From NCBI GenBank assembly GCA_012522615.1, contig JAAYKB010000081.1, positions 1 to 14,637 on the forward strand: a stretch of 14,637 bases of DNA, written 5' to 3'. The position numbers were made by a program, and so were the translations under genes. Under the pieces are notes generated by a model. The model did not search any database, was not told where the DNA came from, and worked only from the letters and a program-made list of their open reading frames with translations. The stretch is from Clostridiales bacterium (lineage in GTDB: Bacteria; Bacillota; Clostridia; Oscillospirales; Acutalibacteraceae). Position 1 is the stretch's first letter. Every line of letters begins with the position of its first letter. Positions 1-7,168 of the stretch are shown here, in pieces.

Positions 1-19
1 CGAATGGCGGTGGTAGTTG

Positions 20-177
20 ATACTAATATCCGACTAAAGCCTTAACATCTTTCCGGCCTTTTTTGCACCGGGCTTCGTTCTCCTCCTTGCCGGGCGCCAG
101 CCCGCCTGCGTCGTCGGCCTTGCCCGACACAAAAAATCCTCGGAAACCTTATTAATATTTTAGTCGGATATTAGTAT
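20..177. repeat. MITE-like element with 19-bp terminal inverted repeats
   Basis: A perfect 19-bp inverted repeat (ATACTAATATCCGACTAAA at 20-38 and its reverse complement at 159-177) bounds about 120 bp. The arms are AT-rich; most of the interior is visibly GC-rich with small internal hairpins, for example CGGGC-GCCA-GCCCG at 91-104. No transposase is encoded. The size, terminal repeats and lack of coding capacity for a transposase are what is known of MITEs. No clear target-site duplication is visible beyond a possible 2-bp AT/TA. It could instead be a regulatory RNA or the decayed end of an insertion sequence. It ends 9 bp before the FemX-like gene, so it may supply or interrupt that gene's promoter. 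Confidence 0.5.
23..130 (-). CDS. Candidate 35-residue basic microprotein inside the repeat element
   Basis: On the minus strand a GTG start at 130 is preceded by GAGGA with a 6-nt spacer (137-141 on the plus strand). It opens a frame of 35 codons whose TAG stop lies inside the left inverted repeat. The product begins MSGKADDAGG, contains a charged central part (GKEENEARCKKGRK) and ends KALVGY. It is hydrophilic, with no membrane segment, and has one cysteine. I recognise no family. The frame may be an accident of the GC-rich interior, so the evidence is only the ribosome binding site and the fit of the stop codon to the repeat end. If copies of the element keep this frame open, a coding role would be likely. 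Confidence 0.22.
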   Translation of the reverse strand: MSGKADDAGGLAPGKEENEARCKKGRKDVKALVGY

Positions 178-186
178 GAGACTGTA

Positions 187-1284
187 ATGGATGGGGGTAC
201 TGCCGTGGAGTTTCTGGATTTTTCATCCCAAGAAGCATGTGAAGAATATGAGGCGTTTATACAAAACCATCCACTGGGCGGTTTTACGCAATCCCTTATG
301 TGGTGCAAGGTTAAGAGCGGCTGGAAGCACGAGGTCATCATAATCCGCGACGACCGGCAAAAGATTGTCGCTTCCATGCTGGTTTTGATAAAATCCGTGC
401 CGATTTTCAAGGCTTCAATGCTCTATTCGCCGAGAGGTCCGGTATGCGATTTGGGAGACAAGGCGGTATTGTCAAGGCTTATGGACGGGGTGAAGCTGCT
501 TGCAAAGCGCCATCACGCCTATCTGTTCAAATGTGATCCGTTCATACTTTCCTCCGACAATGAAGGGATAAAGTCCATGGAGCACGTTGGGCTTGTCCTG
601 CAGCCAGACCCCGATGAAACCTCAATCCAGTGCAGAAGCAACTATATTCTTGACATCAGGAATAAAACCGCCGAAGAAATATTTGAAGCCTTCCACAAAA
701 AATGGCGGTATAATATCCGGCTTTCCGAACGAAAGGACGTTGTCTGCGAGTGGTTTGACAAGAACACCGTCGGCGACAGGATGGATGATTTTTATAATTT
801 AATGCAGCAGACCGGAAATCGGGACGGCTTTTATATCCGTTCAAAGGATTATTTTTTGAACTTGTTAAACAATCTTGGTCCCCATTGCCGGCTGTATCTT
901 TGCTACTATCAAGGGCGAGCCATTTCGGGAGCAATCGCCATCCAGTATGCCGGAAAAACCTGTTATGTCTACGGAGCCTCCTCGAATACCGACCGCAATG
1001 TAATGCCAAACCATCTTATGCAGTGGAATATGATTAAATGGGCGGTTGAAAACGGGGATTATATCTATGACTTTCAGGGAATCCCCCACTATGACGATGA
1101 AAACCATCCGAACTACGGAGTCTACCAGTTCAAAAAGGGCTTTAACGGCGAGGTAGTGGTGTTTGCGGGCGAATTTGACTATGTGCTGTCTCCTTTTATG
1201 AAGAAAATTATTGACTGCTTTTATAAGATAAATAAAAAGGTTCAGTACAGAAGGTCTCTGTTGGCTGGTAAGCTGAGGCGGTAA
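187..1284 (+). CDS. FemX/FemAB-family peptidoglycan bridge aminoacyltransferase
   Basis: This is a 365-residue cytoplasmic protein of the Fem family, which adds amino acids from aminoacyl-tRNA to the peptide stem of lipid II to build the peptidoglycan cross-bridge. Recognisable blocks are the N-terminal GGFTQSLMWCKVKSGW region, YSPRGPV near residue 80, KKWRYNIRLSER around 190, the GFYIRSKDYF stretch around 215, and YVYGASS...MPNHLMQWNMIKWA followed by YDFQGIP and the FKKGF signature near 315. This is the usual two-GNAT-fold layout. The long coiled-coil insert of Staphylococcus FemA is absent, so it resembles the single-protein FemX type. ATG 187 is kept as start; GTG 205, preceded by GGGGGT with 7-nt spacing, is an equally good alternative (359 residues). 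It stands alone, directly after the inverted-repeat element. The amino acid added and the tRNA used cannot be told from sequence. No terminator is obvious downstream. Confidence 0.82.
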   Translation: MDGGTAVEFLDFSSQEACEEYEAFIQNHPLGGFTQSLMWCKVKSGWKHEVIIIRDDRQKIVASMLVLIKSVPIFKASMLYSPRGPVCDLGDKAVLSRLMDGVKLLAKRHHAYLFKCDPFILSSDNEGIKSMEHVGLVLQPDPDETSIQCRSNYILDIRNKTAEEIFEAFHKKWRYNIRLSERKDVVCEWFDKNTVGDRMDDFYNLMQQTGNRDGFYIRSKDYFLNLLNNLGPHCRLYLCYYQGRAISGAIAIQYAGKTCYVYGASSNTDRNVMPNHLMQWNMIKWAVENGDYIYDFQGIPHYDDENHPNYGVYQFKKGFNGEVVVFAGEFDYVLSPFMKKIIDCFYKINKKVQYRRSLLAGKLRR

Positions 1285-1385
1285 AGGCACATGAGCAAGC
1301 CCTTAATCCGGGGAGTTTTCGGGTCTTCCATGAATAGCGCATCTGAATTGGATTTATCTTTTAGTAGTTTTATTTAAATTCACCA

Positions 1386-1414
1386 TTACATTTATGACTA
1401 ATCTATGTTATAAT
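1386..1414 (+). promoter_or_regulatory. Likely extended -10 promoter of the CarD gene
   Basis: A consensus TATAAT at 1409-1414 is preceded by TGT (1406-1408), giving an extended -10 box. The -35 position (around 1386-1391, TTACAT) is poor, as is common for extended -10 promoters. Transcription would begin near 1421, leaving a leader of about 110 nt before the TTG start at 1531. It lies in the AT-rich 246-bp gap between the FemX-like and CarD genes. Confidence 0.5.
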
Positions 1415-1530
1415 TGAAATATAACGTGTAGTCTTTGATGACGTAAATCCGTTTGTCAATGACTGCACTTTTTTGTTCATAGTGTTTTTCGTTGTTTTTG
1501 TATATATATTTACAGACTGGAGGTATAGCA

Positions 1531-2031
1531 TTGTTTTCGATTGATGATTATGTTGTCTACGGGACAACCGGCGTCTGCAAGATTGCTGATATCAGGACGG
1601 ATTGTTTTGGCTGCGAAGAGAAGGAATACTATATCTTACAGCCTGTTTACACAAAAAATTCGACTCTTTATGTGCCGACGGACAGCCAGACCGTTAAAAG
1701 GAAGATGAAGCCTATCTTATCGGAAGACGAGATAAACGAGTTAATCCGGGCAATCTCCGATGAAAAGGCCGAGTGGATTAAAGAGGATTCGGCTCGCAGA
1801 GAGAAATTCACGGGTATTATAAAAAATGGCGACCGAAAAGAACTGCTGAAGCTTATAAAAGCCCTGCATCTTCATAAAAAGGACCGGGTTGAGAGCGGGC
1901 GGAAGCTTAATAATACGGACGAGAATTTCATGAAGACCGCCGAGAAGCTTATTTATGACGAATTCGCTTTTGTGCTTAATATTAAGCCCGACGATGTGCT
2001 TCCATATATCATGGAGCAGATAAAATCATAG
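1531..2031 (+). CDS. CarD/CdnL-family RNA polymerase-binding regulator
   Basis: The protein (166 residues from the chosen start) opens with FSIDDYVVYGTTGVCKI, the hallmark N-terminal Tudor-like RNA-polymerase interaction domain of the CarD_CdnL_TRCF family, up to about residue 60 (YYILQPVY...STLYVPTD). The remaining 100 or so residues are mostly charged helix, as in the CarD C-terminal DNA-binding part. Members bind the RNA polymerase beta subunit and act on open-complex formation. TTG 1531 is chosen because GGAGGT at 1519-1524 sits 6 nt upstream and the family motif begins immediately after it; an upstream ATG at 1492 has no ribosome binding site and would add 13 unrelated residues. The gene has its own promoter and terminator, so it is monocistronic. 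Which promoters it controls cannot be inferred from the neighbours. Confidence 0.85.
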   Translation: MFSIDDYVVYGTTGVCKIADIRTDCFGCEEKEYYILQPVYTKNSTLYVPTDSQTVKRKMKPILSEDEINELIRAISDEKAEWIKEDSARREKFTGIIKNGDRKELLKLIKALHLHKKDRVESGRKLNNTDENFMKTAEKLIYDEFAFVLNIKPDDVLPYIMEQIKS

Positions 2032-2045
2032 ACAATAATAAATCA

Positions 2046-2078
2046 GGCTGCCGATAGAATACAACGGCAGCCTTTTTT
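2046..2078 (+). terminator. Rho-independent terminator of the CarD gene
   Basis: Perfect 8-bp stem GGCTGCCG (2046-2053) with CGGCAGCC (2065-2072), 11-nt loop, followed by six T residues. It starts 15 bp after the CarD stop. In the opposite direction the stem lacks a run of T, so it is not a clear terminator for the convergent lacZ gene. Confidence 0.88.
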
Positions 2079-2094
2079 AATTTTGAAGCAACAA

Positions 2095-2138
2095 GGTTCC
2101 CGGGTACCTGCCCGCAATCTTTGATTGCGATGGCGGGT
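2095..2138. repeat. Palindromic intergenic element between convergent genes
   Basis: Two nested dyads are visible. GGTTCCCGGGTACC (2095-2108) is a near-palindrome. It runs into a long hairpin in which ACCTGCC (2106-2112) pairs with GGCGGGT (2132-2138, one G-T pair) and CGCAATC (2113-2119) pairs with GATTGCG (2123-2129) around a TTT loop, with only AT bulged. No T run follows on either strand, so it is not a standard terminator. Its place, between the CarD terminator and the lacZ stop 27 bp away, suits a REP-like repeat or an RNA 3'-end stabiliser for lacZ mRNA. Confidence 0.45.
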
Positions 2139-2164
2139 GGGGTTCTTTAATACGTTAATAACGA

Positions 2165-5100
2165 TTATAGCGGAATAAGCATAAAGCCGAAGGTAAAGCT
2201 GTCGGCGTCCAGACGGTATTTTCCCATAAGCTGGGGGCCGCAGCTGTTTGAACCCACACCGCTTTGCATATAATCAATACAAAACACTGTGTTTCCGCTT
2301 TTCTCAAGCTCAAAGTTATGCTGTGCTTTAGTGAGCATTTCCTGTGTGTAGACCGATGCGTTGAAGCTTATCGGCTCTGAAACCGCTTCAGCTTTAAGCC
2401 CGCCCGAAGCCCCGTATACCTTAACCCATTCGCAACCGTAGTGGCTTCCGTTTTCCTGTGGTTTTATATAATCCTCGTGGCATTCTTCAATCGTCTTTGC
2501 AAACAGCCCCATGTAGCTTGCCCGCCTCTTATCTATATAGCTTTCGTGCGGACCGTATCCGAAAAATTCGGTGCGATTCATCCGCTCGGGCAGGAAGAGG
2601 CGCACCCCAAACCTCGGGAGATATGGAATAACAGGGTTTTTTCGAATCTTCATTTGGCATTTAACCCGACCCTTGGAATCCACACGCCATTCGCATTCAA
2701 TATCGAGAATCCGCTGCAAATACAAGGCGGTTATTGAAACAATACTTCGGATGACAACGGTATTATCCTTATGGGTTATTTTTGTCTCGTAAGCGCGTGA
2801 AACCGTACGATCATAACCGCATTTTTGCCATTCCAACCTAATATTTCGGTCATTATCGGTCGGAGCGCGCCATAAATTATACTCCATAGGCCTTTCGATA
2901 ATAGTGCGGTTGCCTGCCGTCATACCGTCAAATATCCCGGTGAGCTTATTGTATGTGTAGCGAAAGTCATCTCCAAAGATTACAGCGGACTCGTCATCTT
3001 CTTCAAAGCGAACCGTACCGGTCGTCGCGGGGGTAAATTCCCTCGGCGAAAATTCGTTAAGTTCAATCTGGTCAAAGCCCAGTTCGTGCCCGGCGGGCAC
3101 AAATTCGCTGTCATATCTTTTAAGGTAGATAAATCTTATAAAACAACGACCCTTTGGCAGCTCGGATATGCTGATATTAAGAGGCTTGGTCGCGCGCGGC
3201 GGGACGTCAAGCTCGGCAGCCTGCGTAATCTTGCCCTTACAGAAGATTTTTCCGTCACATGTAATCTCGTAATGAATATAAATATAATCTTTCAAATTAA
3301 TAAAATCGAGGATGTTCTTTATGCTGAACGAAATATCTTGGCCTTCACGATTCATTTTAACCCGTGCGGGACGGATGACGTTTTTGTATTCAAGTAGTCC
3401 GGTATGGGGGCTGCGGTCGGGATAGACCAGCCCGTCAACGCAAAAATTTCCGTCGTGGGGAAACTCTCCAAAGTCTCCCCCATAGAAGTACTTGTCCCTG
3501 CCTTCGATCGTCTTTCCCATATAGACAGCGTGGTCGCACCACTCCCAGACAAAACCGCCGCAGAATATATCATACGTTTCTGTCAGCTGGAAATAATCCT
3601 CGAGGTCTCCCGGTCCGTTGCCCATGGCATGGGAATACTCACACAATATGAAGGGCTTTTTGTTGTTCTCGTCCAAACAGTATTCCTCGACCTCGCGGCA
3701 GGAGGAATACATCCGGCTTGTTATATCCAGATTCGAAAAATCGCATGTATGCCCTTTCGGGAAGATAGCAGTGTTTTCATAATGGATAAGCCTTGTCCCG
3801 TCCACACTTTTGATATATGCGAGGGCCGCCTCCGGATTAGGTCCGTATCCCGACTCGTTTCCCATCGACCAGATAACCACACTGGGACGGTTTTTGTCGC
3901 GCTCATAAAGCAGTTTTACCCGGTCAACCCATGCTTCCCGGAAAGCTTCATCTCCTGCAAGCTTTGAATAATCGGCGTCTTTGCCGTATAAATCGACAAC
4001 CCCATGGCACTCGATATCAGCCTCATCTATCACATAAAATCCATATCGGTCGCATAATTCGGTGAAATACGGGGCGTTGGGATAATGGCTGGTGCGGATT
4101 GCGTTGATATTATGCTGTTTCATCAGTCGTAAATCCTTAAGCACCGACTCGAAAGACACGGCATACCCGTCGACCGGATCGCTATCATGCCGGTTCACTC
4201 CCCGGAATGCTATCCGTTTGCCGTTAAGGCAAACCACGCCGTATTTCACTGCAATCTCGCGTATCCCCACCCTGTTGCTTATGGTTTCATCAGGGGTTAT
4301 AAGAAGCAGGGTATAAAGATACGGCTGTTCCGCATTCCAAAGCACAGGGTTATCAAGATGTATCTTTATGCTGTCGGACGAAGTTTTACCCTCGGCGACC
4401 TTCTGTCCGTCTTTGTCGAGCAGGGTATATGAAACTGGAATCGCCTCGTCAAAAAAGCACAGGTCAACCTTAATATCGGCTTTGGAATAGGTATCATTTA
4501 ATGAGGTTGTTACCGTAAAATCCCGGATATGCTGCTTTGGACGGTACAGGATATACATATCCCGGAATATACCCGACATACGGAATTTGTCCTGGTCCTC
4601 GAGATAGCTCCCATCACACCATTTCAGCACCAAAACGGCGATGGTATTTCTCCCTTTTTGCACAAATTCGGTAATATCAAACTCGCTTGTGCAATGTGAT
4701 ACCTGGCTGTATCCGACAAAATTACCGTTCAGCCAGACATAAAAGCATGAATCAACACCCTCAAAATTCAAATGCTTACGGTAGTCCTGCCAGCCGTCGT
4801 CAACATCAAAGGAGCGCAGATAGATGCCACACGGGTTATTGTGCGGAACAAAGGGAGGATCATAGGGAAATGGGTATCTTATGTTTGTATACTGGTGCCT
4901 GTCGTACCCCTGCATCTGCCATACCGAGGGTACCGGAATTGTATCAAAGCCCTCCCGGCTGTAATCAATATTCCAGAATTCTTCCTTTACCTCGTGGATG
5001 CTGGAATAATACTTAAAATCCCAAACGCCGTTTAATAGCTGCAGCCTTTTTGTGCTGACGCGCGGATTTTCGGACAGCGCGGAATCGGTATCCTCGCAGG

Positions 5101-5176
5101 GAATAAAATATGCGCGGGGCGAAAGCGTATTCAAATGCAGACAATGGCAGTCTTCAAAATACCGCTCGACTATCAT
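2165..5176 (-). CDS. lacZ: Beta-galactosidase, glycoside hydrolase family 2 (LacZ type)
   Basis: This 1003-residue enzyme (E. coli LacZ has 1024) hydrolyses terminal beta-galactosides such as lactose in the cytoplasm; no signal peptide is present. Domains in order: jelly-roll sugar-binding domain (about 45-215), immunoglobulin-like domain (216-310), TIM barrel (311-605), a second beta domain (610-710) and the large C-terminal beta-sandwich (725-1003). The acid/base glutamate is E441 in WSMGNES and the nucleophile is E513 in ILCEYSHAMGN; DEADIECHG (384-392) and WRAPTDND (769-776) are further family signatures. The C-terminal GVGSNSCGP has cysteine where E. coli LacZ has Trp999. All domains are intact. 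The ATG at 5176 follows AAGGG with an 8-nt spacer. It is divergent from an AraC-type regulator, which probably controls it. No sugar transporter is in the window. The substrate could be plant or host galactosides rather than lactose. Confidence 0.93.
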   Translation of the reverse strand: MIVERYFEDCHCLHLNTLSPRAYFIPCEDTDSALSENPRVSTKRLQLLNGVWDFKYYSSIHEVKEEFWNIDYSREGFDTIPVPSVWQMQGYDRHQYTNIRYPFPYDPPFVPHNNPCGIYLRSFDVDDGWQDYRKHLNFEGVDSCFYVWLNGNFVGYSQVSHCTSEFDITEFVQKGRNTIAVLVLKWCDGSYLEDQDKFRMSGIFRDMYILYRPKQHIRDFTVTTSLNDTYSKADIKVDLCFFDEAIPVSYTLLDKDGQKVAEGKTSSDSIKIHLDNPVLWNAEQPYLYTLLLITPDETISNRVGIREIAVKYGVVCLNGKRIAFRGVNRHDSDPVDGYAVSFESVLKDLRLMKQHNINAIRTSHYPNAPYFTELCDRYGFYVIDEADIECHGVVDLYGKDADYSKLAGDEAFREAWVDRVKLLYERDKNRPSVVIWSMGNESGYGPNPEAALAYIKSVDGTRLIHYENTAIFPKGHTCDFSNLDITSRMYSSCREVEEYCLDENNKKPFILCEYSHAMGNGPGDLEDYFQLTETYDIFCGGFVWEWCDHAVYMGKTIEGRDKYFYGGDFGEFPHDGNFCVDGLVYPDRSPHTGLLEYKNVIRPARVKMNREGQDISFSIKNILDFINLKDYIYIHYEITCDGKIFCKGKITQAAELDVPPRATKPLNISISELPKGRCFIRFIYLKRYDSEFVPAGHELGFDQIELNEFSPREFTPATTGTVRFEEDDESAVIFGDDFRYTYNKLTGIFDGMTAGNRTIIERPMEYNLWRAPTDNDRNIRLEWQKCGYDRTVSRAYETKITHKDNTVVIRSIVSITALYLQRILDIECEWRVDSKGRVKCQMKIRKNPVIPYLPRFGVRLFLPERMNRTEFFGYGPHESYIDKRRASYMGLFAKTIEECHEDYIKPQENGSHYGCEWVKVYGASGGLKAEAVSEPISFNASVYTQEMLTKAQHNFELEKSGNTVFCIDYMQSGVGSNSCGPQLMGKYRLDADSFTFGFMLIPL

Positions 5177-5225
5177 GTTATTTGCCCTTCCCTTCCTGTT
5201 TTATGCTCTTATCTTACTAATTTTG

Positions 5226-5253
5226 ATTATAGCGAAATTCACTAAAAGGTCTA
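5226..5253 (-). promoter_or_regulatory. Probable lacZ promoter
   Basis: On the minus strand a perfect TATAAT (5231 to 5226) is preceded 16 bp upstream by TAGACC (5253 to 5248), a 4 of 6 match to the -35 consensus. A start near 5219 would give a leader of about 43 nt. The weak -35 box fits a promoter needing an activator, such as the divergently encoded AraC-type protein. Confidence 0.5.
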
Positions 5254-5272
5254 TACACTTCTTGACACTAAA
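5240..5272. promoter_or_regulatory. CACTAAA direct repeat, possible AraC-type operator
   Basis: CACTAAA occurs at 5240-5246 and again at 5266-5272, in the same orientation and 26 bp apart, each in similar surroundings (TTCACTAAAA and GACACTAAAT). The first copy overlaps the spacer of the lacZ promoter and the second lies upstream of its -35 box. AraC-family proteins often bind direct repeats beside the -35 region. The short length makes chance a real alternative. Confidence 0.25.
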
Positions 5273-5296
5273 TATGCACAAATCGCGCCGATACTG

Positions 5297-5325
5297 TGGA
5301 CAAACCCGTATTTCACGTCTATAAT
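5297..5325 (+). promoter_or_regulatory. Promoter of the AraC-type regulator gene
   Basis: TGGACA (5297-5302, 5 of 6 match) and a perfect TATAAT (5320-5325) are separated by exactly 17 bp, a strong vegetative promoter. Transcription would start near 5332, which makes the upstream ATG at 5333 unlikely and supports the start at 5375. Confidence 0.7.
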
Positions 5326-5374
5326 TTAAGTAATGCGGTTTTCTCATACAACCTCGCGAAGGAGGACGGCAATT

Positions 5375-6226
5375 ATGCTGTTGATATCGGGCAGTATTTT
5401 TGATAACAGTGACATTGATTATGTGGATAACAGCAATCCCTTGACAACAACAAGCTGCGGGCATTATTCCCTTTTTAAAAAGCCTTGCTTTGCCACCAGC
5501 CGTCCGACCGGACGCAAGGATTACCAGCTTTTATACTTTAAAAACGGCAAGGGCCTGTTCAGACATGAAAACCGTGTTTACACCGTTTCTGAAGGACAGA
5601 TTTTTATATACTATCCGGATGAACCCCAGTATTATCAATATGAGCTCGGCGACTCGCCCGAGCTGTACTGGGCACATTTCACCGGAAATAAGGTGAAAGA
5701 AATTTTTGAAAGGCTCGGCATCTATCCATCCCGTATACACAGCGTAGGGGTTAAAGACGCATATCATAACCTTTTTGAAAAAATCATACGCGAAATGCAG
5801 TTAAAGCAAAAAAATTTTGAAACTCTTGTAAATACATACTTTTATCAGCTGTTAGCCCTGATGTCCCGCTCACTTTCCCAAGACATTGACAAGCGCACGT
5901 GGCAGTATGAACAAATCGAGCGTGCTATACATATGTTCCACACCGAGTTTCATAAGCCCTTCAGCCTTGCCGGCTATGCCCGCCAATGCAATATGAGCGT
6001 AAGTTGGTTTGCCCGCCTGTTTCGCCGCCAGACCGGGGTCAGCCCGCAGCAGTACCTTACAAATGTGCGAATCAATAAGGCAAAGGAACTGCTCGCTTCC
6101 CCCTCTTATAATATCGGAGAAATTGGCAATATGGTTGGATTCCACAACCCGCTTTATTTCAGCCGGATTTTTAAAAACCATACCGGCTGCTCTCCGTCAG
6201 AGTATAAAAAGCTTCATATAAAATAA
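5375..6226 (+). CDS. AraC-family transcriptional regulator with cupin sensor domain
   Basis: A 283-residue regulator. The N-terminal part (to about 150) is an AraC-type cupin-like sensor: DYQLLYFKNGKG, the VYTVSEGQIFIYYPDEPQYY strand pair and ELYWAHFTG are typical of clostridial sugar regulators. The C-terminal 100 or so residues carry two helix-turn-helix motifs: LAGYARQCNMSVSWFARLFRR, then IGEIGNMVGFHNPLYFSRIFKN followed by the family ending GCSPSEYKK. ATG 5375 is chosen because AAGGAGG at 5359-5365 lies 9 nt upstream; ATG 5333 has no ribosome binding site and falls at the predicted transcription start. The gene is divergent from lacZ, with about 200 bp between starts. I infer that it senses a galactoside or breakdown product and activates lacZ; the ligand cannot be read from sequence. 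Confidence 0.9.
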   Translation: MLLISGSIFDNSDIDYVDNSNPLTTTSCGHYSLFKKPCFATSRPTGRKDYQLLYFKNGKGLFRHENRVYTVSEGQIFIYYPDEPQYYQYELGDSPELYWAHFTGNKVKEIFERLGIYPSRIHSVGVKDAYHNLFEKIIREMQLKQKNFETLVNTYFYQLLALMSRSLSQDIDKRTWQYEQIERAIHMFHTEFHKPFSLAGYARQCNMSVSWFARLFRRQTGVSPQQYLTNVRINKAKELLASPSYNIGEIGNMVGFHNPLYFSRIFKNHTGCSPSEYKKLHIK

Positions 6227-6260
6227 GGCTTGCTTTTCCGTGACCAGACAACAAATCAGT

Positions 6261-6305
6261 AAAAACCGGCTGCCGATGGGGATTCTCGTCGGCAGCCGGT
6301 TTTTT
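6261..6305. terminator. Bidirectional terminator between araC-type and mgtC-type genes
   Basis: A perfect 16-bp stem (AAAAACCGGCTGCCGA at 6261-6276 with its complement at 6289-6304) encloses a 12-nt loop. A T run follows on the plus strand and the matching A run at the other end gives a T run on the minus strand, so it can end both convergent genes. It overlaps the TAA stop of the MgtC-type gene. The core GGCTGCCGA stem closely resembles that of the CarD terminator at 2046. Confidence 0.92.
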
Positions 6306-6972
6306 ACAGTACTGATATCTCTTTTATATTATCGACTTTTTTGATAAGGTCAAACAACTCCTTTTCAACAATGCTCTTTTTGGCGTTGAGCTCCAGCTGG
6401 ATTTTATACAACCTCTCTCCGGTTTTATCGCTTATATTGACCGACTCGACATGGATTTCCATATCCTTTATATAATCCAAAAAATCAAGCATTGAAAAGC
6501 CCTCGGTAACCTCCATGCCGATTGTTGTCATGCTCGAACGCCTGTAAATATAAAGCGTCAAAGGACGCAGGCACAGCATTGCAAAAAGCATCAGGGCGAC
6601 CACAGTTATGGCAATCGCATAGTACCCCGCGCCGACCACCAGTCCTACACAGGCGGTAGTCCAAAGCCCCGCCGCCGTCGTAAGCCCCTTTACCTTGTCG
6701 CCGCTGACAATAATCGTGCCGACCCCGAGAAAGCCTATGCCGCTTATCACCTGTGCACCCATGCGCATGATTTCTGCGTTGATATTGTACTGCCTGACCA
6801 GACATTCGCTGAGAACCATAACCGCGGCAGAGCCTATACACACCAATATATGCGTCCTGAGTCCGGCATCATGGCTTTTCCCCGCCCTTTCAAGCCCGAC
6901 AAGCCCGCCCAAAACCATTGCGGCAACCAAGCGAAGCAAAATCGATAAATACTCCATGCTGAAAATATTCAT
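6304..6972 (-). CDS. MgtC/SapB-family membrane protein
   Basis: A 222-residue inner-membrane protein. The N-terminal 140 or so residues contain about five hydrophobic segments and the family signatures GGLVGLERAGKSHDAGLRTH, VCIGSAAVMVLS, QVISGIGFLGVGTII and KGLTTAAGLWTTACVGL. The C-terminal 75 residues are soluble and look ACT-like (TIGMEVTEGFS...VKKVDNIKEIS region). MgtC proteins are linked to growth at low magnesium and to inhibition of F-type ATP synthase in some pathogens; most clostridial members are uncharacterised. ATG 6972 is chosen because GGAGAGGA lies 11 nt upstream and the next residues begin the first membrane segment; the frame is open to ATG 7071 but the added residues are not family-like. 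It is a single gene, divergent from the dehydratase-type operon with a gap of 196 bp in which I see no convincing riboswitch. Confidence 0.85.
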   Translation of the reverse strand: MNIFSMEYLSILLRLVAAMVLGGLVGLERAGKSHDAGLRTHILVCIGSAAVMVLSECLVRQYNINAEIMRMGAQVISGIGFLGVGTIIVSGDKVKGLTTAAGLWTTACVGLVVGAGYYAIAITVVALMLFAMLCLRPLTLYIYRRSSMTTIGMEVTEGFSMLDFLDYIKDMEIHVESVNISDKTGERLYKIQLELNAKKSIVEKELFDLIKKVDNIKEISVL

Positions 6973-7168
6973 AATTCTAATCATCCTCTCCATCTGACAA
7001 GCCCTACCGACCGGCTGTATACAATCCTTATGGGATATATCATCCGGATATGCGCTCCAAAGAACCTCCATGTCCTGAAAAACAGTGCCTGTCGATTGAA
7101 TAAAAAATGATTGTCAATACAAAAATAACCTGTGAAGGCATTGACCTTCAGAAAGGACATGGTACTTA

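Noticed and set aside
2237..2239. Cysteine (C979) at the LacZ position of E. coli Trp999 as a lost active-site residue
   Set aside because: GSNSCGP at this position is, from memory, common in Firmicute GH2 beta-galactosidases, so it is a subfamily trait and not a defect.
3404..3967. 187-codon open frame on the plus strand inside lacZ
   Set aside because: It is antisense to an intact GH2 catalytic domain with both catalytic glutamates; the translation has no family features.
5333..5374. Upstream ATG as start of the AraC-type regulator
   Set aside because: It coincides with the predicted transcription start and lacks a ribosome binding site; ATG 5375 has AAGGAGG at 9 nt.
6973..7168. Magnesium riboswitch (M-box) ahead of the MgtC-type gene
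   Set aside because: The 196-bp gap shows no extended paired structure or antiterminator/terminator pair upstream of the gene.
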